Positions 1-7,957 of a stretch of 64,000 nucleotides of DNA are shown here, piece after piece. Both the position numbers and the translations under genes were made by a program. Under the pieces are notes generated by a model, which had not been told where the DNA came from, ran no database searches, and worked only from the letters and a program-made list of their open reading frames with translations. Source of the stretch: Zavarzinia marina (GTDB lineage Bacteria > Pseudomonadota > Alphaproteobacteria > Zavarziniales > Zavarziniaceae); the NCBI RefSeq assembly GCF_021568905.1, contig NZ_JAKGSB010000003.1:310001-374000 (forward strand), written 5' to 3'. Position 1 is the first letter of the stretch; each line of letters starts with the position of its first letter.

Positions 1-667
1 AGAGCGGCGCGCCGAGGCCGGCGGGCACGCCCGAAGCGACGACTTCGATCACTGCCCCGACCGATGACCCGGCCTTGCGGACGGCGTCGAGATCCGCTTC
101 CCAGAGTTTCGCGGTCTCGGCGTCCGGGCAGAAGAAGGGATTATTGTCCACTTCCGCCCAGTCCCAGCGCGCGCGGTCGATCAGACGGGCGCCCACCTGG
201 ATCAGGGCGCCGCGAATGGTGACGTCCGGGCCCAGCACCTTGCGGGCGATGGCGCCGGCGGCGACCCTTGCCGCCGTCTCGCGGGCCGAGGAGCGCCCGC
301 CGCCGCGCGGATCGCGGATACCGTATTTGACCTGATAGGTGAAATCGGCGTGGCCGGGGCGGAAGGTCTTGGCGATCTCGGAATAATCCTTCGAACGCTG
401 GTCCGTGTTCTCGATCATCAGGCTGATCGGGGTGCCCGTGGTCAGGCCCTCGTAGGTGCCGGACAGGATCTTCACCTCGTCCGGCTCGCGGCGCTGGGTG
501 GTGAAGCGGTTCTGGCCGGGCTTGCGCTTGTCGAGAAAGCCCTGGATGTCCGCCTCGGTCAGGGGCAGGCGCGGCGGCACGCCGTCGACCACGCAGCCGA
601 GCGCCGGCCCGTGGCTCTCGCCCCAGGTGGTGACACGGAAGAGGTGACCGAAACTGTTGTGGGACAT
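1..667 (-). CDS. aroC: Chorismate synthase, C-terminus beyond left edge
   Basis: Chorismate synthase makes chorismate from EPSP using reduced FMN, the last common step of aromatic biosynthesis, in the cytosol. The frame is open from the ATG at 667 to base 1, giving the N-terminal 222 residues only. Visible family motifs are GESHG at residues 16-20, RPGHADFT at 103-110 and [11 protein letters not shown] at 121-131, which form the FMN/EPSP site. It lies downstream of fabI on the same strand, separated by about 140 bases containing a palindromic repeat, so the two may or may not share a transcript. The family is strongly conserved and the call is secure. Confidence 0.95.
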   Translation of the reverse strand, partial: MSHNSFGHLFRVTTWGESHGPALGCVVDGVPPRLPLTEADIQGFLDKRKPGQNRFTTQRREPDEVKILSGTYEGLTTGTPISLMIENTDQRSKDYSEIAKTFRPGHADFTYQVKYGIRDPRGGGRSSARETAARVAAGAIARKVLGPDVTIRGALIQVGARLIDRARWDWAEVDNNPFFCPDAETAKLWEADLDAVRKAGSSVGAVIEVVASGVPAGLGAPL

Positions 668-704
668 GCCTTTGCTCGACCTCGGGACACTTGCATCAAA
701 AACG

Positions 705-796
705 CGTCGTCCCGGCGCAGGCCGGGACCTTTCGACGGGGAGGGCGTTTTTGGCGCCTTTGCTCCCCAAAGATCCCGGCCTTCTGCCTGGATGACG
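705..796. repeat. Palindromic intergenic repeat, family A, copy 1
   Basis: Two inverted copies of a GTCCCGGCGCAGGCCGGGAC-like palindrome flank a short spacer. The left arm reads CGTCGTCCCGGCGCAGGCC and the right arm GATCCCGGCCTTCTGCC followed by TGGATGACG. The same unit recurs near 4264, 20735, 25861 and 32051. This copy sits between fabI and aroC. It could form hairpins in the transcript; a function is not shown. Confidence 0.7.
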
Positions 797-809
797 ACTT
801 TCCTTTGTA

Positions 810-1628
810 TTAGATCACCGACAGATCCGGCGCGTCGGCGGCCTTCATGCCGACGACGTGATAGCCCGAATCGACGTGATGCACCTCGCCCGAGACGCCG
901 CGCGACAGGTCCGACACCAGATAGAGGCCGGCACCGCCGACATCGTCGATGGTGACGTTGCGCTTCAGGGGCGAGTTGTATTCGTTCCACTTCAGGATCA
1001 GGCGGAAATCGCCGATCGCGGAAGCCGCCAGGGTCTTGATCGGGCCGGCCGAAAGCGCGTTCACCCGGATCCCGTTCTTGCCGAGATCGACCGCGAGATA
1101 GCGCACCGAAGCCTCGAGCGCGGCCTTGGCGACACCCATCACGTTGTAATGCGGCATCACCTTTTCAGCGCCGTAATAGGTCAGCGTGATCAGGGAGCCG
1201 CCGTTCGGCATCAACGCTTCCGCGCGCTGGGCCACCGCCGTGAAGGAGAAGCACGAGATATACATGCTCTGCTTGAAGTTCTCCGGCGTCGTATCGACGT
1301 AGCGGCCCTTCAGCTCTTCCTTGTCGGAATAGGCGATGGCGTGGACCACGAAGTCGATCGTGCCCCATTTCTCCTTCAGGATCGCGAAGGTGGTGTCGAT
1401 CGACTCCAACTCGGCGACGTCACAGGGGATCACCAGATCATCCGGCGTGCCGACCTCGGCCGCCAGCGGACGGACGCGGCGCTCCAGCGCCTCGCCCAGA
1501 TAGGTGAAGGCGAGCTGACCACCCTGGGCGTGGATCGCCTTGGCGATACCCCAGGCAATGGAACGGTCGTTGGCGACCCCCATCACAAGTCCGCGTTTTC
1601 CAGCCATCAGGCCGGCGCCGTTCGACAT
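810..1628 (-). CDS. fabI: Enoyl-[acyl-carrier-protein] reductase (NADH)
   Basis: FabI reduces the trans-2-enoyl-ACP double bond in each round of type II fatty acid synthesis. The 272-residue length fits the family. The divergent SDR glycine motif [11 protein letters not shown] is at residues 17-27, and the catalytic tyrosine/lysine set is visible as Y151, Y161 and K168 (YNVMGVAK). The ATG at 1628 gives a normal N-terminus. A promoter with TTGAGG and TATAAT hexamers lies 35-70 bases upstream. aroC follows on the same strand. Confidence 0.96.
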   Translation of the reverse strand: MSNGAGLMAGKRGLVMGVANDRSIAWGIAKAIHAQGGQLAFTYLGEALERRVRPLAAEVGTPDDLVIPCDVAELESIDTTFAILKEKWGTIDFVVHAIAYSDKEELKGRYVDTTPENFKQSMYISCFSFTAVAQRAEALMPNGGSLITLTYYGAEKVMPHYNVMGVAKAALEASVRYLAVDLGKNGIRVNALSAGPIKTLAASAIGDFRLILKWNEYNSPLKRNVTIDDVGGAGLYLVSDLSRGVSGEVHHVDSGYHVVGMKAADAPDLSVI

Positions 1629-1666
1629 AGGCTGATCTCCCTCAAGGCGGCACCTAAAGCGCGCGG

Positions 1667-1694
1667 ATTATAGACGTCTCCCGCGCCCCCTCAA
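1667..1694 (-). promoter_or_regulatory. Sigma-70-type promoter for fabI
   Basis: On the minus strand a -35 TTGAGG (1689-1694) and a perfect -10 TATAAT (1667-1672) are 16 bases apart, about 40 bases upstream of the fabI ATG. The perfect -10 stands out in this GC-rich context. Assignment is by hexamer match only. Confidence 0.65.
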
Positions 1695-1790
1695 GCGCGG
1701 CATGCCGCCATGCGAAAATGGCGCTCTTGCCCGGCTTGTGCTCGGCGCGGCGCCATGTTCCGTTGTCCGACCCGACTGGAGTGCCTGCCC

Positions 1791-2417
1791 ATGTCCGCCA
1801 CGTCCGATCTTCTGTCGTCCCTGGACGACGCCGCGCTGGCCGAGCGCGGCCCCTTCGCCCTCTTCGCCACGTGGTTCGACGAGGCGGGCGCGACGGAAAC
1901 CAACGATCCGAACGCCATGGCGCTGGCGACCGTCGATGGCGAAGGCCAGCCCTCGGTGCGGGTCGTCCTGATGAAGGGTTACGACGCGCGGGGCTTCGTC
2001 TTCTACACCAATTTCGAGAGCGACAAGGGCCGCGCCCTCCTGGGCCAGCCCAGGGCCGGGCTGAATTTCCACTGGAAGGGCCTGCGCCGCCAGGTGCGGA
2101 TCACCGGTCCGGTGGCCCCGGTCGAGGATGCCGAGGCGGACGAATATTTCGCCTCGCGTCCCCGTGATTCCCAGATCGGCGCCTGGGCCAGCGACCAGTC
2201 CCGCCCGCTCGCCGCCCGCGCCGACTTCGAGGCCCGCATCGCCGAGGTCGCGGCGCGCTACGAGGGGCGCGACGTGCCGCGCCCGCCCCATTGGTCCGGC
2301 TTTCGGGTGACGCCCGCGCGGATCGAATTCTGGCAGGACCGGCCGTTCCGCCTGCACGACCGGGTGGTCTTCACCCCCGATGGCCAGGGCTGGCGCGTCC
2401 ATCGCCTTTATCCCTGA
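1791..2417 (+). CDS. pdxH: Pyridoxamine/pyridoxine 5'-phosphate oxidase
   Basis: PdxH is an FMN flavoenzyme that oxidises PNP or PMP to pyridoxal 5'-phosphate, the last step of vitamin B6 synthesis and salvage. At 208 residues it has the family length and fold features: the FMN-binding stretch with [23 protein letters not shown] and the C-terminal dimerisation/active-site segment ending WRVHRLYP. I chose the ATG at 1791, with GGAG ten bases upstream, because the upstream in-frame extension (from 1710) is not family-like. It is divergent from fabI. Confidence 0.94.
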   Translation: MSATSDLLSSLDDAALAERGPFALFATWFDEAGATETNDPNAMALATVDGEGQPSVRVVLMKGYDARGFVFYTNFESDKGRALLGQPRAGLNFHWKGLRRQVRITGPVAPVEDAEADEYFASRPRDSQIGAWASDQSRPLAARADFEARIAEVAARYEGRDVPRPPHWSGFRVTPARIEFWQDRPFRLHDRVVFTPDGQGWRVHRLYP

Positions 2418-2487
2418 GACCGGTATCCCCGAGATCGGCGGCATCCGCCGCGCTTGAGGCGGCGCGGCGGATGGGTGATCATCGGGC

Positions 2488-3435
2488 ATGAGCGGAAATC
2501 ACACCATGACGGCCGGCGCGATGGCCGATGTCGCCGACGCCGCCCGGTCCATGCGCCGGGCGACCATGGTTTCGGTCGGCGTCGCCGTGGTGCTCATCGT
2601 CATCAAGACCGTCGCCTATGCCCTGTCGGGTTCGGTCGCCATCATGTCCAGCCTGGTCGATTCGGCGCTCGATGCGGCGGCATCGCTGGCGACGCTCTAT
2701 GCCGTCCATCAGGCGACCACGCCGGCCGACCGCGAGCACCGCTTCGGCCACGGCAAGGCGGAGGCGCTGGCCGGCCTCCTTCAATCCGCCATCGTCACCG
2801 GCTCCGGCGTCTTCCTGCTGTTCAAGGCGATCGACCGCATCGTGACGCCCGAGACGGTGGATCACGGCGCGCTCGGCATCGTGGTGATGGTGGTCTCCAT
2901 CGTGCTCACCCTCGGCCTCGTCACCTATCAGCAGCGGGTGGCGGCGCGCACCGGCTCCATCGCCGTGGCGGGCGACCGGCTGCACTACCTGGGCGATCTC
3001 CTGTCCAATGCCGGGGTCATCCTGGCCCTGGTGCTGGCCGGCGAATTCGGTTTCCTGCGGGCGGACGGCATCATCGCGCTCGCCATCGCGGGCGTTCTGT
3101 TGCATGGCGCCTGGGGCATCGGGCGCGGTGCCCTCGACATGCTGATGGACCGCGAACTGCCGGACGAGGAGCGGGCGCATATCATCGCCATCGTGAAAGG
3201 CCACGACCGCGTGCTGGCCTTCCACGACCTGCGCACGCGGCGTTCCGGCCTTTCGACCTTCATCCAGCTCCATCTCGTGCTCGATGCCGACATGGCGCTG
3301 CGCGAGGCCCATGAGGTCGCGGAGGCAGTGGAACGATCGCTGATCGAAGCCTATCCGGGGGCGGAGGTCATCATTCACGAAGACCCCGAGGGCGTCGATG
3401 AGCACGACGGCCATGCGGAGCGCATCGGCGTCTGA
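2488..3435 (+). CDS. Cation diffusion facilitator (FieF-like metal exporter)
   Basis: A CDF-family inner-membrane antiporter that exports divalent metals such as Zn, Fe or Cd against protons. The 315 residues contain about six hydrophobic segments and then a cytosolic C-terminal domain from about residue 215. The transport-site residues of the FieF type are all present: D58 and D62 (DSALD) in helix 2, H166 and D170 (HYLGD) in helix 5. The end is histidine/acid rich. It follows pdxH by 70 bases on the same strand. An alternative start is the ATG at 2506. Metal preference cannot be read with certainty, though the DD-HD set suggests Zn/Fe. Confidence 0.88.
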   Translation: MSGNHTMTAGAMADVADAARSMRRATMVSVGVAVVLIVIKTVAYALSGSVAIMSSLVDSALDAAASLATLYAVHQATTPADREHRFGHGKAEALAGLLQSAIVTGSGVFLLFKAIDRIVTPETVDHGALGIVVMVVSIVLTLGLVTYQQRVAARTGSIAVAGDRLHYLGDLLSNAGVILALVLAGEFGFLRADGIIALAIAGVLLHGAWGIGRGALDMLMDRELPDEERAHIIAIVKGHDRVLAFHDLRTRRSGLSTFIQLHLVLDADMALREAHEVAEAVERSLIEAYPGAEVIIHEDPEGVDEHDGHAERIGV

Positions 3436-3489
3436 TATGGTCGCGCCGAAGCCCCCGCGTTCCCCGGGGCACAGACGAAGCCCAGGCCC

Positions 3490-4236
3490 ATGCCCGTGAT
3501 CGAAAACGACCGCCGTACCCTGATTCTGACCGGTGCCAGCCGGGGGATCGGCCACGCCACCGTGAAGCGCTTCTCCTCCGCCGGCTGGCGGGTGATCACC
3601 CTGTCGCGCCAGCCCTTTCCCGAGAATTGCCCCTGGGCGGCCGGGCCGGAGGATCACGTCCAGATCGATCTCGCCGATATCGACGCCATGCCCCATGTGA
3701 TCGAGGAGATGCGCAGCCGCCTGATCGACGGAAGGCTCGACGCCCTGGTCAACAACGCCGGCATCTCGCCCAAGGGCGCGGGCGGCAGCCGGCTCGGCAC
3801 CATCGCCACGGACTACGAGACCTGGGACCAGGTGTTCCGAGTGAATTTCTTCGCCCCCGTCCTGCTGGCGCGCGGCCTGATGCAGGAACTCCAGGCCGCC
3901 CAGGGCGCGATCGTCAACGTGACCTCCATCGCCGGCTCCCGGGTCCATCCCTTCGCCGGTTCCGCCTATGCGACGTCCAAGGCGGCGCTGGCCGCCCTGA
4001 CCCGCGAAATGGCGGCGGACTTCGGGCCCCTGGGCGTTCGCGTCAACGCCATCTCGCCGGGCGAGATCGAAACCGCGATTCTCTCGCCGGGCACGGAAAA
4101 ACTGGTCGAGCAGATCCCGCTGCGGCGTCTCGGCTCCACCGCCGAAGTGGCCAAGGCGATCTATTTCCTCTGCACCGAACAATCCTCCTACGTCACCGGC
4201 GCCGAACTCCACATCAACGGCGGCCAGCACGTCTGA
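3490..4236 (+). CDS. SDR family oxidoreductase
   Basis: A classical short-chain dehydrogenase/reductase of 248 residues, cytosolic and NAD(P)-dependent. The cofactor motif TGASRGIG is at residues 14-21, NNAG at 88-91, and the catalytic S146, Y160 and K164 (YATSK) are intact. The C-terminus (YVTGAELHINGGQHV) is typical of 3-oxoacyl-ACP-reductase-like members. The substrate is not evident and no pathway neighbours help: it stands alone before a repeat-filled convergent gap with cobT. Confidence 0.85.
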   Translation: MPVIENDRRTLILTGASRGIGHATVKRFSSAGWRVITLSRQPFPENCPWAAGPEDHVQIDLADIDAMPHVIEEMRSRLIDGRLDALVNNAGISPKGAGGSRLGTIATDYETWDQVFRVNFFAPVLLARGLMQELQAAQGAIVNVTSIAGSRVHPFAGSAYATSKAALAALTREMAADFGPLGVRVNAISPGEIETAILSPGTEKLVEQIPLRRLGSTAEVAKAIYFLCTEQSSYVTGAELHINGGQHV

Positions 4237-4263
4237 GGGGGCGAAAGCGCCTTCTCGTCGCAA

Positions 4264-4345
4264 GATCCCGGCCTTCGCCGGGATGACGCTTGGGGGCGCC
4301 TCACCAATGTCTCGTCGCCCCGGCGAAGGCCGGGGCCTTCATCCG
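4264..4345. repeat. Palindromic intergenic repeat, family A, copy 2
   Basis: Two inverted palindromes, GATCCCGGCCTTCGCCGG plus GATGACG on the left and CGTCGCCCCGGCGAAGGCC on the right, lie between the convergent SDR gene and cobT. It matches the other family A copies. Confidence 0.75.
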
Positions 4346-4362
4346 GAGAGGGCGGTGCTTCG

Positions 4363-4460
4363 CCCCTCACCCGACCCTCTCCCCTGAGGGGCGAGGGCTT
4401 GGAGCGGGCTCGGACCGGACTCCCTCGCCCCGCTTGCGGGGAGAGGGTGGGGGTGAGGGG
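4363..4460. repeat. Intergenic repeat, family B, copy 1
   Basis: A repeat of about 98 bases with inverted ends: CGCCCCTCACCCGACCCTC at the left and GAGAGGGTGGGGGTGAGG at the right, with internal hairpins CCCCTGAGGGG and CCCCGCTTGCGGGG. It is nearly identical to units at 25967 and 60296. The inverted-repeat ends and internal hairpins look like a non-autonomous miniature mobile element, but no coding part is present. Confidence 0.75.
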
Positions 4461-4467
4461 TGGAGCC

Positions 4468-5490
4468 TCAGGCTTTGCCGTCGACGCCGGCTTCGGTGAA
4501 GCTCGCCATTTCGCCGTGGGTGCGGGCGGCGGCGCGGAGGAGGCTGGCGGCGACGGCGGCGCCCGAAGCCTCGCCAAGACGCATGCCGAGGTCGAGAAGG
4601 GGCAGGAGGCCGAGGCGGTCGAGCAGGCGGCGGTGCGCCGGCTCGGCGGAGCAATGGCCGGCAATGGCATGGTCCAGGCCGCCATCGCGGAGCAGTGCCA
4701 GGGGGGCGACGGCGGCCGTCGCGACATAACCGTCGAGGATCACGGGCACGCGGGCGTGGCGCGCGGCGATGCAGGCGCCCAGCATGGCGGCCAATTCGCG
4801 TCCGCCGAGCCGCCGGGCGAGGTCGAGGGGATCGTCGCTCTCCGTGCGGTGGAAGGCGGCGGCGCCGGCGACGGCGGCGATCTTGGTGGCGAGCACGGCG
4901 CCCGAGGCACCGGTACCGGGGCCTACCCATTCCTCCGCCGTGCCGCCGAAGAGACCGGCCGCGAGCGCCGCCGCCACCGTCGTATTGCCGATGCCCATCT
5001 CGCCGAGGCAGATGAGGTCGAGGCCCGGTTCGACCGTGGCGAAGCCGGCGGCGACGGCGGCGATGAATTCATCTTCGGACAGGGCAGGGGCGCTACGGAA
5101 ATCGGCCGTCGGGCGGTCGAGGTCGAGGGGCGTCACCACCAGATCGGCACCGATGGCGCGGGCGAGCGCATTGATGGCGGCGCCACCGTTGTCGAAATTC
5201 GCCACCATCTGCGCCGTCACGCTGGCCGGATAGGGCGAGACCCCGGCGCCGGCGATGCCGTGGTTGCCGGCGAAGACCGCGATCCGAATCGATTCGGCGC
5301 CCGGCCGTGCCCGGCCCTGCCAGCGCGCCAGATGGATCGCCAGATCCTCCAGCCGGCCGAGGGCACCGGGCGGCTTGGTCAGAACGGCGTCGCGGGCGGC
5401 GGCGGCACTGGCCGCGATTTCGTCGCCTTCGGGCATGGCCTGGATCAGCCGGCGGAGGCCGGCGAGATCGACGGGCGGTTTGATCGTCAT
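4468..5490 (-). CDS. cobT: Nicotinate-nucleotide:DMB phosphoribosyltransferase
   Basis: CobT activates 5,6-dimethylbenzimidazole to alpha-ribazole phosphate for the lower ligand of cobalamin. The 340-residue protein has the NaMN-binding GEMGIGNTT segment, the VGPGTGASG loop and the C-terminal SFTEAGV with the presumed catalytic Glu at about residue 333. The start ATG at 5490 is chosen because the frame continues upstream antisense to cobS, which is clearly not CobT. It is divergent from cobS, 72 bases away, so both late nucleotide-loop genes share a control region. I see no cobalamin riboswitch there. Confidence 0.95.
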   Translation of the reverse strand: MTIKPPVDLAGLRRLIQAMPEGDEIAASAAAARDAVLTKPPGALGRLEDLAIHLARWQGRARPGAESIRIAVFAGNHGIAGAGVSPYPASVTAQMVANFDNGGAAINALARAIGADLVVTPLDLDRPTADFRSAPALSEDEFIAAVAAGFATVEPGLDLICLGEMGIGNTTVAAALAAGLFGGTAEEWVGPGTGASGAVLATKIAAVAGAAAFHRTESDDPLDLARRLGGRELAAMLGACIAARHARVPVILDGYVATAAVAPLALLRDGGLDHAIAGHCSAEPAHRRLLDRLGLLPLLDLGMRLGEASGAAVAASLLRAAARTHGEMASFTEAGVDGKA

Positions 5491-5562
5491 GGCTAAAGCT
5501 GGCACGTTCTTGCAAAAGGGCCCCATGCTGTACCCCTTCGGGGCCGAGACAAGAAGCGACAA

Positions 5563-6372
5563 ATGCACGCCGACCAGCCCGCGCCGCCCACGCCACTCGA
5601 TGAATTCAAATTCGTGCTCGGCCTGTTCACCCGCCTGCCGGTGGGCAGGCCGCGCGAGATACCGGCCGCCCGTCTCGGCCGCACGGTCTGGTGCTTTCCC
5701 CTGGTCGGTGCCCTCGTGGGCGGGCTCGCCGCCCTCGGCGCCCTGATCGGGGCGGGCTTCGGGCTCGGCCCGTGGTCGGTGGCGATCGTCGCCATCGCCG
5801 TCGAACTGCTGGTCACCGGCGCCCTGCACGAGGATGGCTTCGCCGATGTCGCCGACAGTTTCGGCGGCCGTGACCGCGAGACGCGGCTTGCCATCATGCG
5901 CGACAGCCGGATCGGGGCCTTCGGCGCCGTCGCCTTGTGGCTGCTGCTGTCGGCGCGGCTCGTGCTGCTCGCCGGCCTTGCGGGGGCGGGTATCGGGGCG
6001 GGGGCGAGTATCGGGGCGGGGGCGGGCATCTGGACCCTGGTCTTCGCCCTGATCGGCGCCAATGCGGCGGCGCGCATCGCTTTGCTGATCCCCCTCGTAC
6101 TGCTGCCGCCGGCCCGCGCCGACGGCCTCGGCGCCGGGCTGGGCGAGCCGCCGCGCGAGGCCGGCGGGGCGGCCCTGGTCTATGGCATCGGTATCGGCGT
6201 GGTCTGTTTCGGCTGGGGCGTCTTCGCCGTCGCGGTCGCGGTTCTGTTCGCCGGTGTGGTCATGGCCATGGTCGGGCGCCAGAACCTCGGCGGGCAGACC
6301 GGCGATCTCCTCGGGGCGACGGCGGCGCTGAGCCTGCCGCTGGTCCTGCTCGCCGTGGGCGGAAATGGCTGA
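5563..6372 (+). CDS. cobS: Adenosylcobinamide-GDP ribazoletransferase
   Basis: CobS (CobV-type) is the inner-membrane enzyme joining adenosylcobinamide-GDP to alpha-ribazole (phosphate), the last step of cobalamin assembly. The 269-residue protein is very hydrophobic. It carries the family motifs ELLVTGALHEDGFADVADS, with the acidic catalytic/metal residues, and R-LAIMRDSRIGAFG. Residues 140-157 come from three tandem 18-bp units giving A-G-A-G/S-I-G repeats in a membrane segment. It overlaps the next gene by 8 bases and is divergent from cobT. Confidence 0.93.
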   Translation: MHADQPAPPTPLDEFKFVLGLFTRLPVGRPREIPAARLGRTVWCFPLVGALVGGLAALGALIGAGFGLGPWSVAIVAIAVELLVTGALHEDGFADVADSFGGRDRETRLAIMRDSRIGAFGAVALWLLLSARLVLLAGLAGAGIGAGASIGAGAGIWTLVFALIGANAAARIALLIPLVLLPPARADGLGAGLGEPPREAGGAALVYGIGIGVVCFGWGVFAVAVAVLFAGVVMAMVGRQNLGGQTGDLLGATAALSLPLVLLAVGGNG

Positions 6373-7009
6373 GGGGGGCATGGATATGGCCGTGGCGGCG
6401 CCGGCCGCCGGCGTCGTGCTCGGTCTGCTGGCGGGGCATGTCGCGCTCAGGGTGAACCGGCTGCTGGCGGCCCATCGCGCATTGGCCGTGCCCGGCCTCG
6501 GCTGGCTGTGGTGGGGGCTGTCCGGGCTCTATGGCGGCCTCGCGCTCTGGCGCTTCGGGATCTCGCCCCACGGCGCCCTGCTCGCGGTGCTCGGCGCCAT
6601 CGCCTTTGCCACCGCCGCCTTCGATTTCGCCCATCGCCGCATCCCGAACGACTGGTCGCTGGCGGTCGCCGCGCTCGGCCTTCTCGATGCGGCGCTTTCG
6701 GGGCGCGTGGTCGAGGCGCTGGCGGCGGGGATCGGCGGGGCGGCACTGCTCTGGGCCTTCGGGCGGCTTTACGGCATGATCCGGGGGCGGGATGGGCTCG
6801 GCCTCGGCGACGTGAAACTGGTTGTCGGGCTCGGCTTCTGGCTCGGGCCGATCGCGCTGATCTGGTGCTTCATGGCGGCCAGTCTGGTCACCGCGATCCT
6901 CGGGGCGGCGGCCCTCGTGATGCGGCGCCTGTCCGACGATCCGCCCTTCGGGCCCGGCCTGCTGGCGGCCGCGCTCGCGCTCGCGATCGCCGGCCCGCCG
7001 CCCTATTGA
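6365..7009 (+). CDS. A24 (prepilin peptidase-like) membrane protease
   Basis: A polytopic 214-residue protein with the two catalytic aspartates of the type IV prepilin peptidase family: D87 in DFAHRRIPN and D149 in GLGLGDVKL. The cysteine-bearing N-terminal methyltransferase half of PilD/GspO-type enzymes is missing, so it resembles the short CpaA/TadV-type peptidases. No pilus genes are near. It overlaps cobS by 8 bases, so it is co-translated with a cobalamin gene, which gives no obvious functional link. Confidence 0.82.
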   Translation: MAEGGMDMAVAAPAAGVVLGLLAGHVALRVNRLLAAHRALAVPGLGWLWWGLSGLYGGLALWRFGISPHGALLAVLGAIAFATAAFDFAHRRIPNDWSLAVAALGLLDAALSGRVVEALAAGIGGAALLWAFGRLYGMIRGRDGLGLGDVKLVVGLGFWLGPIALIWCFMAASLVTAILGAAALVMRRLSDDPPFGPGLLAAALALAIAGPPPY

Positions 7010-7033
7010 TGAAAGAAGAGGGAAGGAACCGTC

Positions 7034-7939
7034 ATGGCCGTCCAGATCCCCTATCGCCGCGACATGGCGTTCGAATACGGCCGCTTGGAGCCGGTGGCCC
7101 CCGGGCTTCGCCGCATCGTCGCGCAAAATCCGTCCGCCTTCACCTTCCATGGCACCGGGACCTATGTGGTGGGGGAGGGACGGGTGGCGGTGATCGACCC
7201 CGGCCCCGACGATCCCGCCCATATCGACGCCCTGCTGGCGGGCCTGGGTGGGGAACGGGTCAGCCATATCCTGGTCACCCACACCCATCACGATCATTCG
7301 CCGGGCGCCGCCCCCCTTCGCCAGGCAACGGGGGCGCCCACCTTCGGCTTCGGCCCCCATGGCGCCGGCAGGCCCGAGGCGGCGGGCCAGCAGGCGGTGG
7401 AGGGCGGCGACCTCGACTTCGTGCCCGACCGCCGGCTGGTCGATGGCGACGTGGTCGCCGGCCCCGGCTGGACCATCGAGGCGGTGCACACCCCCGGTCA
7501 CACTTCCAACCACCTGTGCTTTTCCTGGCGCGAGCCCAAGGTGTTGTTCACCGGCGATCACGTCATGGGTTGGTCGACCAGTGTCATCACCCCGCCCGAC
7601 GGCGACATGGGCGATTACATGGAAAGCCTGCGCCGCCTGCTTTCGCGTGACGAGGAAACCTATTGGCCGACCCACGGCCCCGCCATCATCGACCCGCGCA
7701 CCCATGTCGAAGCCTTCATCGCCCATCGCGGCGAGCGCGAGGCCCAGCTTCTCGGCCAATTGGCGGCAGGACCGGCGACGATCATGGACATGGTGCCCAC
7801 GATCTATGCCGGGGTCGATCCCGCGCTCTATCCGGCGGCGGCGCGCTCCAGCTTCGCCCATCTGCTGCATCTGCACGACCAGGGCAGGGTGCGGGCCGAA
7901 CCGGGGCCCGGCCTCGACGCCCGCTGGTCCCTGGCCTGA
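7034..7939 (+). CDS. MBL-fold metallo-hydrolase (LACTB2-like)
   Basis: A metallo-beta-lactamase-fold hydrolase of 301 residues. The zinc motif HTHHDH is at residues 83-88, with further ligands in the TPGHTSNH segment and the GDHVMG aspartate. A C-terminal winged-helix-like tail (about residues 230-300) matches the LACTB2/beta-lactamase-like-2 subgroup, some of which cleave single-stranded RNA. The substrate here is not known. It is 19 bases before the patatin gene and likely co-transcribed. Confidence 0.85.
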   Translation: MAVQIPYRRDMAFEYGRLEPVAPGLRRIVAQNPSAFTFHGTGTYVVGEGRVAVIDPGPDDPAHIDALLAGLGGERVSHILVTHTHHDHSPGAAPLRQATGAPTFGFGPHGAGRPEAAGQQAVEGGDLDFVPDRRLVDGDVVAGPGWTIEAVHTPGHTSNHLCFSWREPKVLFTGDHVMGWSTSVITPPDGDMGDYMESLRRLLSRDEETYWPTHGPAIIDPRTHVEAFIAHRGEREAQLLGQLAAGPATIMDMVPTIYAGVDPALYPAAARSSFAHLLHLHDQGRVRAEPGPGLDARWSLA

Positions 7940-7957
7940 AACCCCCGGCCCGAGACC

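Noticed and set aside
5491-5562. Cobalamin riboswitch between cobT and cobS
   Set aside because: The gap is only 72 bases and shows just a small GGCCCC/GGGGCC hairpin; no B12-box-like sequence and too short for the known fold.
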